Source of the DNA: Stieleria magnilauensis
GTDB lineage: Bacteria > Planctomycetota > Planctomycetia > Pirellulales > Pirellulaceae
Reading direction: 5' to 3'
Assembly (NCBI GenBank): GCA_007753675.1
Contig: CP036432.1
Span: 7,442,233 to 7,506,232 of the forward strand
Length of the DNA: 64,000 bases
Within the stretch, counting starts at the first letter, position 1. Each line of letters starts with the position of its first letter. The position numbers and the translations under genes are program-made. This document shows positions 27,872 through 36,189 of the stretch, piece after piece. The notes beneath the pieces were generated by a model, which did no database searches, was not told where the DNA came from, and was given only the letters and a program-made list of their open reading frames with translations.

Positions 27872-29440
27872 GTGACAAAGCCAACCAGCCAACTTCGCGT
27901 TTACAACACGCTGACGAAAACCAAACAGCCGTTCGAGCCGATCGCTCCGCCCGCCGTCGGGATCTATCTGTGTGGACCGACCGTCTATGCCGAATCCCAC
28001 ATCGGTCACATGGTCGGCCCCGTCATTTTTGACACCGTCAAACGCTACCTGCGGTACAGCGGCTACCAGCCGACCTGGGTGGTCAACATCACCGACGTCG
28101 ACGACAAGCTGATCAACAAGAGCAAAGAGCGGGAGCTGCCGGTTTCTCAGATCGCCACGGAAATGACGGCCGACTACTTGGCCAACCTTCGCGAACTGGG
28201 CGTCAACCAGATCGACTACATGCCGCGGGCGACCGATCACATGCCCCAGATCATCTCGTTTATCGAGCGGTTGATCGAAAAAGACCACGCCTACGAAGTC
28301 GATGGCGACGTTTTCTTCGACGTCGTCAAAGACCCCAACTACGGTCAGCTCTCCAACCGCAGCGTCGACGACCAGCAGGGTGAGGGCGGCGAGGCGGCGG
28401 CGAAAAAACGGTCCGCCGGCGATTTCGCGCTCTGGAAATCCGCCAAGCCCGGTGAAATCTCCTGGGACAGCCCCTGGGGCCGCGGCCGACCCGGCTGGCA
28501 CATCGAGTGCTCCGCGATGAGCCACGAGATCCTGGGCACGACCTTTGACATCCACGGCGGCGGGCTGGACCTGATGTTCCCCCACCACGAAAACGAGCTG
28601 GCCCAAAGCGGCTGCTGCCACGACGCGCCGATGGTCAAGTACTGGATGCACAACGGCCTGATGCGGTCCGAAGGCAAAGGCAAATTGGGCGGCAAGGGCG
28701 ATCGCGAAGAATCGGCCGAAGAAGCAGCGGCCGGAAAAATCAGTCGCTCCAAGGGCGACGGCGGCCTGAGCGCGCTGATCCGACGCCACACCGGAACACG
28801 GATTCGATTCTTCCTGCTGCGAACCCATTATCGCAGCACCATCCTGTACAGCGAAGAAGGGCTGGAAGAAGCCGGCGCGGCGCTGGACGGTTTTTATCGA
28901 TTGTTTGATCGGTTTAAAGAGATCTCGGGAATCTCCTTCTACGGAGACGGCGATCTGAAACCGGCGAAAACACGTGCCGGCGGCGAGTTCGATCCCGGAA
29001 AGGACACCTTGCTCGACCAGGTGCACCAGCTACGGGAAAAGTTCATCACCGCGATGGACGACGACTTCAACACCGGTGCCGCCATCAGCGTGCTGTTCGA
29101 TTGGTTGCGGTTGCTCAATCGATTCATCGACGAAAAATCACTCGCCGCCGGAGCGGATGCGTCCTCGCCCGAAGTCGTCTCGCTGATCGCCGCGATGCGA
29201 TCGTTGAAAGAGCTGACCAATGTGTTGGGATTGTTCGACAAGCCGCCGGTCGCCGGTGGAGGTGATGAAGTCGCACAAGAGTTGCTCGACAAGACGATTC
29301 ACCTGTTGATCGATCTTCGCAAGGAAGCCCGTGAGCGCAAGGACTATGCGACCGGTGATGCCATCCGCAATCGACTCAGCGAACTCGGCGTTTCCCTGTT
29401 GGACAAGAAAGATGGCACCAGCTGGGAATTGACCTCATGA
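27872..29440 (+). CDS. cysS: Cysteine--tRNA ligase with insert before the KMSKS loop
   Basis: This class I synthetase of 522 residues has the HIGH motif SHIGHM, zinc ligands in LCGPTVY, WHIECSAMS and PHHENE, and an anticodon domain. The KMSKS motif is altered to KISRSKG (Lys289 onward) and is preceded by about 23 extra charged residues (EGKGKLGGKG, REESAEEAAAG), so the protein is about 60 residues longer than the usual 460. The start is the GTG at 27872 (MTKPTSQLRVYNTL); an upstream ATG at 27782 gives an atypical Arg-rich extension. The stop overlaps the ruvC start. Confidence 0.95.
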   Translation: MTKPTSQLRVYNTLTKTKQPFEPIAPPAVGIYLCGPTVYAESHIGHMVGPVIFDTVKRYLRYSGYQPTWVVNITDVDDKLINKSKERELPVSQIATEMTADYLANLRELGVNQIDYMPRATDHMPQIISFIERLIEKDHAYEVDGDVFFDVVKDPNYGQLSNRSVDDQQGEGGEAAAKKRSAGDFALWKSAKPGEISWDSPWGRGRPGWHIECSAMSHEILGTTFDIHGGGLDLMFPHHENELAQSGCCHDAPMVKYWMHNGLMRSEGKGKLGGKGDREESAEEAAAGKISRSKGDGGLSALIRRHTGTRIRFFLLRTHYRSTILYSEEGLEEAGAALDGFYRLFDRFKEISGISFYGDGDLKPAKTRAGGEFDPGKDTLLDQVHQLREKFITAMDDDFNTGAAISVLFDWLRLLNRFIDEKSLAAGADASSPEVVSLIAAMRSLKELTNVLGLFDKPPVAGGGDEVAQELLDKTIHLLIDLRKEARERKDYATGDAIRNRLSELGVSLLDKKDGTSWELTS

Positions 29441-29979
29441 GTTCGCGGGCGGCGGTCAAACTGGGCGGCGCCGCGGCCAGCCAGGCGCCGGTCACGATTC
29501 TGGGCATCGACCCGGGATTGAACACGACCGGTTACGGTGTCATTCGCGTCAGCCGGGGGCAATTCCAGTTGATCGAAGCCGGGATCGTCCGCAGCAAAGC
29601 CAAAGCGTCGATCGAAGAGCGGCTGCTGGAGATTCACACCGGCGTCACGGAGGTGTTGGAGCAGCACAAGCCGGATTTTCTCGCGCTCGAACAATTGTTC
29701 TCCCACTACTCGCGGCCCAAAACGGCCATCCTGATGGGGCATGCGCGAGGCGTGATCTGTTTGGCCGCGGGCACCGCCGGCATTGCCGTCAAAAGCTTCG
29801 AACCGACGAAGGTCAAGAAAGTGATGACGGGCAATGGGCACGCCCCGAAGCATCAGATTCAATTGGCGGTGAAATTGCAATTGAACCTGTCCGAGGTCCC
29901 CGAACCGGCCGACGTGGCCGATGCCTTGGCGATCGCCGTCTGCGGTTTTCACCTCAGCCACAATCCATTGTTGGCATGA
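29437..29979 (+). CDS. ruvC: Crossover junction endodeoxyribonuclease RuvC
   Basis: The 180-residue Holliday-junction resolvase shows the catalytic Asp in LGIDPGLNTTGYGVI, Glu in FLALEQLF, and the C-terminal acidic pair in DVADALAIAVCGFH, all in RNase H-fold order. A short Ala-rich N-terminal extension (SSRAAVKLGGAAASQ) precedes the first strand. Its ATG overlaps the cysS TGA (ATGA), so it is translationally coupled to cysS. ruvA follows after 181 bases; ruvB is not in the window. Confidence 0.95.
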   Translation: MSSRAAVKLGGAAASQAPVTILGIDPGLNTTGYGVIRVSRGQFQLIEAGIVRSKAKASIEERLLEIHTGVTEVLEQHKPDFLALEQLFSHYSRPKTAILMGHARGVICLAAGTAGIAVKSFEPTKVKKVMTGNGHAPKHQIQLAVKLQLNLSEVPEPADVADALAIAVCGFHLSHNPLLA

Positions 29980-30107
29980 GGTGGATCGAGCGAGCCAAAT
30001 CGGCAATGATCATCTCGTTCCAATGCTCGGATTTCCATCGGCGAAGAATAATCACGGTGGAATGCTTCACCGCCGCATCACCTGCCACGGAAGGTCTTCC
30101 GCACAGA

Positions 30108-30122
30108 CCAGGCGGAGCCTGG
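30108..30122. repeat. Short palindrome CCAGGC-GGA-GCCTGG (copy 2)
   Basis: Same 15-mer as at 10915-10929, here in the 181-base spacer between ruvC and ruvA, which otherwise shows no feature. Confidence 0.7.
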
Positions 30123-30160
30123 AATCGATTCCTTCCCCCCCTTTCAAACGGCCACAACAC

Positions 30161-30790
30161 GTGATTCTGAACATCGCCGGAAAACTGACCCAAGTGACCG
30201 AGTCGTCGATCGCGATCGAGTCGGCACCTTTCGAGTACGAGGTCTTGGTCGGCGACTACACCCGTCGGCAGTTGCAATCCAAGGTCGGTCAATCGATCCG
30301 TTTGCACACGATGGACTACATCGAAGGCAATGCGCAAGGTGGCGGCCGGTTGACGCCGCGGCTGGTCGGGTTTGCGACCGAGCCCGAGCGTCAGTTCTTT
30401 GACCTGTTTTGCAGCGTGGACGGTGTCGGCGTGAAGAAGGCGCTCCGCGCGATGGTTCGGCCGGTCAAAGAGCTTGCTGTGATGATCGAACAGCAAGACG
30501 CCAAGGGGTTGTCGGCGCTGCCGGGAATCGGGCCGGCGACCAGCGAGCGGATCATCGCCAAATTGAGGCGAAAGATGCCGCGGTTTGCGTTGATGGTTGA
30601 TCAGGCCGGCCCGACCGGCGAGACGGATTCGGAAAGCAATCACGTTGTCAGCGAGACGTTCGACGCGCTGATCACACTCGGTCACGCCGAAGCCGAGGCG
30701 CGGCGATTGATCGATGAAGCGTTGGCGACGAAGAAGAAGTTCAAAGACACCGAAGCGTTGCTGACGGCGATCTATCAAAAGTCGGTTTAA
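30161..30790 (+). CDS. ruvA: Holliday junction branch migration protein RuvA
   Basis: This 209-residue protein contains the N-terminal OB fold (ILNIAGKLTQVTESSIAIES), two helix-hairpin-helix motifs (GVGVKKALRAM and LPGIGPATSERIIAKLRR) and a C-terminal domain III that contacts RuvB (ALITLGHAEAEARRLIDEAL). It binds four-way junctions and guides RuvB. The start is a GTG at 30161, directly before the OB fold; a longer frame from 29921 overlaps ruvC and is not protein-like. Its stop (30788-30790) touches the stop of the converging rny gene with no gap. Confidence 0.93.
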   Translation: MILNIAGKLTQVTESSIAIESAPFEYEVLVGDYTRRQLQSKVGQSIRLHTMDYIEGNAQGGGRLTPRLVGFATEPERQFFDLFCSVDGVGVKKALRAMVRPVKELAVMIEQQDAKGLSALPGIGPATSERIIAKLRRKMPRFALMVDQAGPTGETDSESNHVVSETFDALITLGHAEAEARRLIDEALATKKKFKDTEALLTAIYQKSV

Positions 30791-32398
30791 CTACTTGGCG
30801 ACTTCGGTGAACGCGGTTTCTCGGAGCACGGTGACTTTGATTTCACCGGGGTACAACAGTTCGCGTTCGAAGGCTTTGGCGATCTCGTGGCAGACGACGG
30901 CGGCTTGCTCGTCGCTGGTCGTGGTGCTGTCGATGATCACCCGCAGTTCGCGGCCGGCGCTGATGGCGTAGGCTTCGCGCACCCCTTCGAACCGCCGGGC
31001 GATCGATTCGAGTTCTTCCATGCGTTTGATGTAGCGTTCCAGCGATTCGCGCCGCGCACCGGGGCGACTGGCACTGCAGGCGTCCGCGGTCGCGACGACC
31101 ATCGTGTAAGGATGTTCGACGACGATTTCATCGTGGTGTCCCAGTGCCGCATGAACGACTTCGGGGCTTTCGTTGTGGCGCCGCAGCAGGTCCGCACCGA
31201 TCTTCGGATGGCCGCCTTCCAACTCGTGATCGGCTGCTTTTCCGATGTCGTGGAGCAAGCCGCAGCGACGGGCCACGTCGCCGCGCATCCCCAGCATTTC
31301 GGCGATCATCCCGGACAGGAACGCGACTTCGACACTGTGCCGCAAAACGTTTTGGCTGTACGAGGTTCGGAAATGCAATCGGCCCAGCATTTCGATCAAC
31401 CGGTCACTCAGTCCGGGAACGTCGACTTCATCGGCCGCCTCACGTCCCTTTTGAATGATCAGCTCGTTGATCTGTTGTTTGGTTTCTTCGACGACCTCTT
31501 CGATCTTTGACGGATGGATGCGACCGTCGGCGATCAAGTTGGCCAGGGAGCGACGGGCGATTTCGCGGCGCACCGGATCGAACCCGCTGACGATCACTAC
31601 ACCCGGTGTGTCGTCGATGATCACGTCGATGCCGGTGGCTTTTTCAAACGCGCGGATGTTGCGGCCTTCGCGACCGATGATCCGGCCCTTCATGTCGTCG
31701 GTCGGAACGTCGACGGTGCTGGTCGTCGAGTCGGCGGTGTAGGCCGAGGCGTACCGCTGGATCGCGGTCAGCAACATTTCGCGGCTCTTTTCCTTGATCG
31801 TCTCGTTGATCTGTTTCTTTTTCTTCAGCAACAGCTTCCCGCGTTCGTGTTCCAGTTCCTCGTCGAGCGCTTTCATCAATTGCTCGGCGGCTTCGGCTCG
31901 GGTCATCCCCGAGACCGCTTCGAGAACCTTTCGTTGCTTGCGTTCGAGCGTCTTCAGCTCGTCGCGTTGTTCGGCGAGCGATTTGAGTCCCGCGTCCAAC
32001 CGTTGCTGGCTGTTTTCCAGCCCGCGTTGCTGCTTGCGTAAGTCCGCCTCCTGGTTGTCCAGCTGTTCGGCTCGGCGATCGAGGGTTTGTTCTCGGCTCA
32101 ATTGCAGACGCCGAGCTTCGGCCAGTTCGGCCTCTCCCCTGGTCTTGATTTCCAGTGCTTCTTCCTTGGCCTCCAGCAGAATCTGTGTCTTCAGCGCCTC
32201 GGCTTCGCGATTCGCCTCGTCCATCAACTTGTCAGCTTTTTCCGCCAGCCGAATCTTGTAGGCGGCGGCTTTCCAGCGTTGATACCCCATCATCAACACT
32301 GCACCGGCTAGAACGCCGGCGAGTGAATACAGAAAGAAAAGTTCGTCGAGAAATGATGCGAGGGGCAGGACGTGGGGCAAGGGAGCCTCGGATAGCAT
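30791..32398 (-). CDS. rny: Ribonuclease Y
   Basis: This 535-residue membrane-anchored endoribonuclease starts mRNA decay. In order it has an N-terminal helix (YSLAGVLAGAVLMMGY), a long charged coiled coil, a KH domain (DMKGRIIGREGRNIRAFEKATG) broken by the GREGRN loop, and an HD domain (RRCGLLHDIGKAADHE, then GHPKIGADLL and LGHHDEIV) that holds the metal site. The length matches the family. The ATG at 32398 has no clear Shine-Dalgarno. The gene converges on ruvA without spacing, so the two transcripts must overlap at their 3' ends. Confidence 0.96.
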   Translation of the reverse strand: MLSEAPLPHVLPLASFLDELFFLYSLAGVLAGAVLMMGYQRWKAAAYKIRLAEKADKLMDEANREAEALKTQILLEAKEEALEIKTRGEAELAEARRLQLSREQTLDRRAEQLDNQEADLRKQQRGLENSQQRLDAGLKSLAEQRDELKTLERKQRKVLEAVSGMTRAEAAEQLMKALDEELEHERGKLLLKKKKQINETIKEKSREMLLTAIQRYASAYTADSTTSTVDVPTDDMKGRIIGREGRNIRAFEKATGIDVIIDDTPGVVIVSGFDPVRREIARRSLANLIADGRIHPSKIEEVVEETKQQINELIIQKGREAADEVDVPGLSDRLIEMLGRLHFRTSYSQNVLRHSVEVAFLSGMIAEMLGMRGDVARRCGLLHDIGKAADHELEGGHPKIGADLLRRHNESPEVVHAALGHHDEIVVEHPYTMVVATADACSASRPGARRESLERYIKRMEELESIARRFEGVREAYAISAGRELRVIIDSTTTSDEQAAVVCHEIAKAFERELLYPGEIKVTVLRETAFTEVAK

Positions 32399-32691
32399 AT
32401 GAATTGCGCAGTCGCGTTCGGGCAGTCACGCTCGTGCAGGTGCGCTCAGGTGGATGGAGGAGACCGGTCGACGAGGTGACGATCGCAGGTGAAAACTCGG
32501 CGACGGTTCGAGGAAGATCCTACCAAATTTCCTTTCGCCGTGGGTGGTTGGTTGGGCAGCCACACCGGTTGCGATTGCCGGCCGTGATTCTGCGGCTGAG
32601 TCTCCGGGGTCCCCCCGAATCGGATTGTTTTTTACAACTATGAGCCCGCCCGGCCAGGCCACCAGACCGGCTTTCTCCAGCCCCTGATTCC

Positions 32692-33747
32692 ATGACCAAT
32701 CCACCTCCCTGGCAGAACGTTCGCGACGCGATCGAATCGGCGTGGCCGGCGTCGGGTTATCGGGATCTGGGCGTCGTGGTCGGTTGTAGCGGGGGTGCCG
32801 ACAGCGTCGCGCTGCTGCGGTCGCTGGTCGAATCGGTCCGCCAACCCGCCGCCCCCTCGCCGCCGCGGGGCTTCCTCGTCGTCGCTCATTTCAACCACCA
32901 GTTTCGCGGCCGGGAATCCCACGCCGATGCCGAATTCGTCCGGCAATTGGCCGGTCAACTCGCGGTGCCGCTGGAAACGGAATGTGGCCAGGGGGCGGAG
33001 CAAGACGAGGAGTCTGCGCGGAATGATCGCCGCGAGTTCTTTCGCACCGTCATGCGGCGACACGGTGCCCGCTACTTGGCCCTGGGACATTCCCGCGACG
33101 ACAACGTTGAAACCGTCTTGTATCGGCTGATGCGTGGAACCGGACCGGCGGGGATGGCGGGGATCGCGTCCTTTCGCCCCTTCTCGGACGATCCCTCGGG
33201 TAGCGATTTTGTGATCGCGCGACCGATGCTCGACCTCGGCCGCGACCAGATTCGCGAGGCCCTGCGGTCGATCAATGCTCCCTGGCGAGATGATGCCTCG
33301 AACCGATCCAACGCCTATCGGCGGAATTGGATTCGAAACGAGTTGCTGCCGACCATGCAATCACAGTTTCCCCAGGCCGTTCCCGCCATCGCCCGCGCGA
33401 TCCAAGGCCAACGCCAATGGCTCGACGCCTTGCAGCCGGTCATCGATCGCTGGTTGGCGACGGTGCAAATTCGGGAAAAACCGCTCACGCTGCGACGCTT
33501 GGATCGAATCGGCGGCGAGGCGGAAACGGAGCTGACCGCCACACCGCTGCGGGACCAAGCCGTCGCGATCGAGGCCCTGCGGCGGTGTTGGCAGCGATCG
33601 GGATGGCCGCTGCGGGACATGGGCCAGTTTCATTGGACGCGCGTTTTCGAAATGCTCTGCGGTCGCGGCCCCGATGCTTTGACGTTGCCCGGTGCGGTCG
33701 AAATCCGTCGCGATCCGGAATCGTTGACGCTAGTCCGGCGTCACTGA
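32692..33747 (+). CDS. tilS: tRNA(Ile)-lysidine synthase
   Basis: The 351-residue N-type ATP pyrophosphatase converts C34 of tRNA-Ile(CAU) to lysidine. The PP-loop is VVVGCSGGADSVALLRSL; downstream come FNHQFRGRESHADAEFV, LALGHSRDDNVETVLYRL-type residues (GHSRDDNVETVLYRLMRG) and RNWIRNELLPTM, all typical of TilS. The C-terminal TilS domain is short. The start is the ATG at 32692. It diverges from rny across 293 bases that hold no recognised gene. Confidence 0.93.
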   Translation: MTNPPPWQNVRDAIESAWPASGYRDLGVVVGCSGGADSVALLRSLVESVRQPAAPSPPRGFLVVAHFNHQFRGRESHADAEFVRQLAGQLAVPLETECGQGAEQDEESARNDRREFFRTVMRRHGARYLALGHSRDDNVETVLYRLMRGTGPAGMAGIASFRPFSDDPSGSDFVIARPMLDLGRDQIREALRSINAPWRDDASNRSNAYRRNWIRNELLPTMQSQFPQAVPAIARAIQGQRQWLDALQPVIDRWLATVQIREKPLTLRRLDRIGGEAETELTATPLRDQAVAIEALRRCWQRSGWPLRDMGQFHWTRVFEMLCGRGPDALTLPGAVEIRRDPESLTLVRRH

Positions 33748-33886
33748 GCATGGATTAGACTACCGTCTGCCTGAGTTTCTCTGCCTGGGCCTCGCTGCCT
33801 GGGCCGGCCGGACGTGTTGATTCGCTCGGCTCGCCGGACCGCGACACCCCACCATTCCTGTCCTTCTTTCACCAAGACATCCGCCC

Positions 33887-35992
33887 ATGAAAACGAAATT
33901 CTTGATCGCGTTGGTTCTCGCAATTCTTCCCCAGGGTTTGGCGGATGCCGCCGAGCCGGCCACGGCGGACGTGGTGATTTATGGCGGAACCTCGGCTGCG
34001 GTAACTGCCGCGGTGCAGGTCAAGCAGATGGGCAAGTCGGTCGTCATTGTCTGTCCCGACAAACACCTCGGTGGTCTTTCCAGCGGCGGGCTGGGGTGGA
34101 CCGACACGGGTAAAAAAGAAGTCATCGGCGGATTAGCCCGTGACTTTTATCATCGGATTTATCTGGAATACCAAAAACCGGAAGCATGGAAATGGCAGTC
34201 CCAAGACAGTTACGGCAACAAGGGACAGGGCAATCGGGCGATCGACGGCGAGAATCGGACGCAATGGATCTTTGAGCCCCACGTCGCCGAGAAAGTCTTC
34301 GAAGACTACGTGAGCGAGTTCAACATTCCGGTGCACCGCGACCGCTGGCTGGACCGCCAATCGGGCGTCGAAGTGGTGGACGGCAAAATCGCCTCGATCC
34401 GCATGCTTAACGGCGAAACCTATCGCGCCAAAGTGTTTTTGGACGCCACCTACGAAGGGGATCTGCTGGCGGCTGCCGGCGTCCCCTATCACGTCGGCCG
34501 CGAGTCCAGTGCACAGTACGGCGAAAACTGGAACGGGGTGCAAACCGGAGTCTTGCATCACCAGCATCACTTCGGCGATCTGCCACCGATCAGTCCGTAC
34601 CAGACGCCTGGAGACCCTAGCAGCGGCGTCCTGCCCCGGATCAGCACCGATCCGCCCGGTGAGAAAGGTGCCGCCGATCACCGAGTTCAAGCGTATTGCT
34701 TTCGAATGTGCTTGACCGATCATCCCGACAACCGTGTCCCGTTTGCCAAACCCGACGGTTACGACCCGTCACAGTACGAGTTGCTCGCGCGCATATATCA
34801 GGCCGGCTGGGATCAGACGTTTCGCAAATTTGATCCGATCCCGAATCGAAAGACCGACACGAACAATCATGGTCCGATGAGCACCGATAACATCGGATTC
34901 AATTACGACTATCCCGATGCCTCGTACGAGCGCCGCCGGGAAATCATTCGCGAGCACGAAACGTATCAAAAAGGGTGGCTCTATTTTCATGTCACCGACC
35001 CGCGCGTTCCCGAAGAGATTCGCACGAAGATGCAATCGTGGGGGTTGGCCGCGGATGAATTCACCGACAACGGCAACTGGCCGCACCAGATCTACGTGCG
35101 TGAAGCGCGGCGGATGATCGGCCAGTATGTGATGACCGAAAACGAGTTGCAAAAACGACGTGCGACGCCCAAGTCGGTCGGAATGGGGTCGTATTCCATC
35201 GATTCGCACAACGTCCAACGCTACATCACGCCCGAGGGCCACGTGCAAAACGAAGGGGATATCGGTGTGTCGACCGGCGGTCCGTACCAGATCTCCTATG
35301 ACTCTCTGATCCCCAAGCGATCCGATTGCACCAATTTGCTGGTGCCGGTCTGCGTCTCCAGCTCGCACATCGCGTTCGGTTCGATTCGGATGGAACCCGT
35401 CTTCATGATTCTCGGTCAAAGTGCGGCGACCGCAGCCGTGCTGGCGATTGAAAATGGATCCGACGTCCAGGATGTCCGCTACGAAGCGTTGCAAGAACGG
35501 CTCTTAGCCGATGGTCAGGTGCTCGAGTACGAAGGCAGTGGCAGCGGCGGCGCGGGGTTGCGGCCCGGTGATTTCTCCGGGGTCGTGTTGGACAACACGT
35601 CGGCGAAACTGGACGGTTCATGGCAGACCAGTCAAGCCAACGGTCCGCATTTCTTGACCGGCTATCTGCATGATTCCAATGCGAACAAAGGTAATTCCCG
35701 CGCGGCGTTTGAAATCAAGCTCGATGCCGGAACCTACGACGTACAAGTGGCATATCCGGCCAACAACAATCGCGCGACCAATGTTCCGGTCCAGGTCACA
35801 CATGCCGATGGGACCGATTCGCTGACGCTCAATCAGCGAAACAAACCGGCGATCGAAAACGCGTTCAGCTCGCTGGGGCGATTCCGCTTTGATGCCACAC
35901 AACCGGCCCGCGTCGTGATCGGCAATCAGGCCACCGACGGGTACGTGATCGTCGATGCCGTTCGATTCTTGCCGGTCAAAACCGGTGAATGA
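33887..35992 (+). CDS. Exported FAD-dependent oxidoreductase with golvesin/xanthan-lyase-like C-terminal domain
   Basis: This 701-residue protein begins with a signal peptide (KTKFLIALVLAILPQGLADA; cleavage near AEPA). A Rossmann-type FAD site follows (ADVVIYGGTSAAVTAAVQ, with GGTSAA in place of GxGxxG, then DKHLGGLSSGGLGWTD). The FAD domain runs to about residue 560. The last 130 residues (GTYDVQVAYPANNNRATNVP, then DGYVIVDAVRF) form a beta-sandwich found on xanthan lyases and golvesin, probably for carbohydrate or surface binding. The substrate is unknown; such proteins are abundant in planctomycetes and act outside the inner membrane. No partner gene is adjacent. Confidence 0.85.
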   Translation: MKTKFLIALVLAILPQGLADAAEPATADVVIYGGTSAAVTAAVQVKQMGKSVVIVCPDKHLGGLSSGGLGWTDTGKKEVIGGLARDFYHRIYLEYQKPEAWKWQSQDSYGNKGQGNRAIDGENRTQWIFEPHVAEKVFEDYVSEFNIPVHRDRWLDRQSGVEVVDGKIASIRMLNGETYRAKVFLDATYEGDLLAAAGVPYHVGRESSAQYGENWNGVQTGVLHHQHHFGDLPPISPYQTPGDPSSGVLPRISTDPPGEKGAADHRVQAYCFRMCLTDHPDNRVPFAKPDGYDPSQYELLARIYQAGWDQTFRKFDPIPNRKTDTNNHGPMSTDNIGFNYDYPDASYERRREIIREHETYQKGWLYFHVTDPRVPEEIRTKMQSWGLAADEFTDNGNWPHQIYVREARRMIGQYVMTENELQKRRATPKSVGMGSYSIDSHNVQRYITPEGHVQNEGDIGVSTGGPYQISYDSLIPKRSDCTNLLVPVCVSSSHIAFGSIRMEPVFMILGQSAATAAVLAIENGSDVQDVRYEALQERLLADGQVLEYEGSGSGGAGLRPGDFSGVVLDNTSAKLDGSWQTSQANGPHFLTGYLHDSNANKGNSRAAFEIKLDAGTYDVQVAYPANNNRATNVPVQVTHADGTDSLTLNQRNKPAIENAFSSLGRFRFDATQPARVVIGNQATDGYVIVDAVRFLPVKTGE

Positions 35993-35993
35993 A

Positions 35994-36009
35994 CGGCCTG
36001 TCGATTTAA
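35994..36009 (+). repeat. 16-mer CGGCCTGTCGATTTAA, copy 1
   Basis: It starts two bases after the stop codon of the FAD oxidoreductase. An identical 16-mer in the same orientation lies at 38149-38164, on the other side of the antiporter gene; the first 15 bases also occur at 20512-20526 beside the IS. Confidence 0.75.
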
Positions 36010-36018
36010 GCCCGCATG

Positions 36019-36115
36019 CGTGAGCAAGGGGCTGCGTTAGCTAGGGTCCGCGTTAGCTAGGGGCCACGCAGCGCCCCTCGCTTACGCGGCGCACCTCGCC
36101 TGCGCGTCGCACCTG
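36019..36115. repeat. Tandem GCGTTAGCTAGGG pair with GC-rich hairpin
   Basis: Two copies of GCGTTAGCTAGGG (36034-36046 and 36050-36062) are followed by CACGCAGCGCCCCTCGC, which complements AGGGGCTGCGT at the left, so the region can fold. It occupies most of the gap between the FAD oxidoreductase and the antiporter gene. Confidence 0.55.
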
Positions 36116-36189
36116 GCGTGATCGCATCGAATTCAGAAGATCGACGAAATCAACAGGCCGTGAAGCAGCCGCACGAATGCCCAATACCG

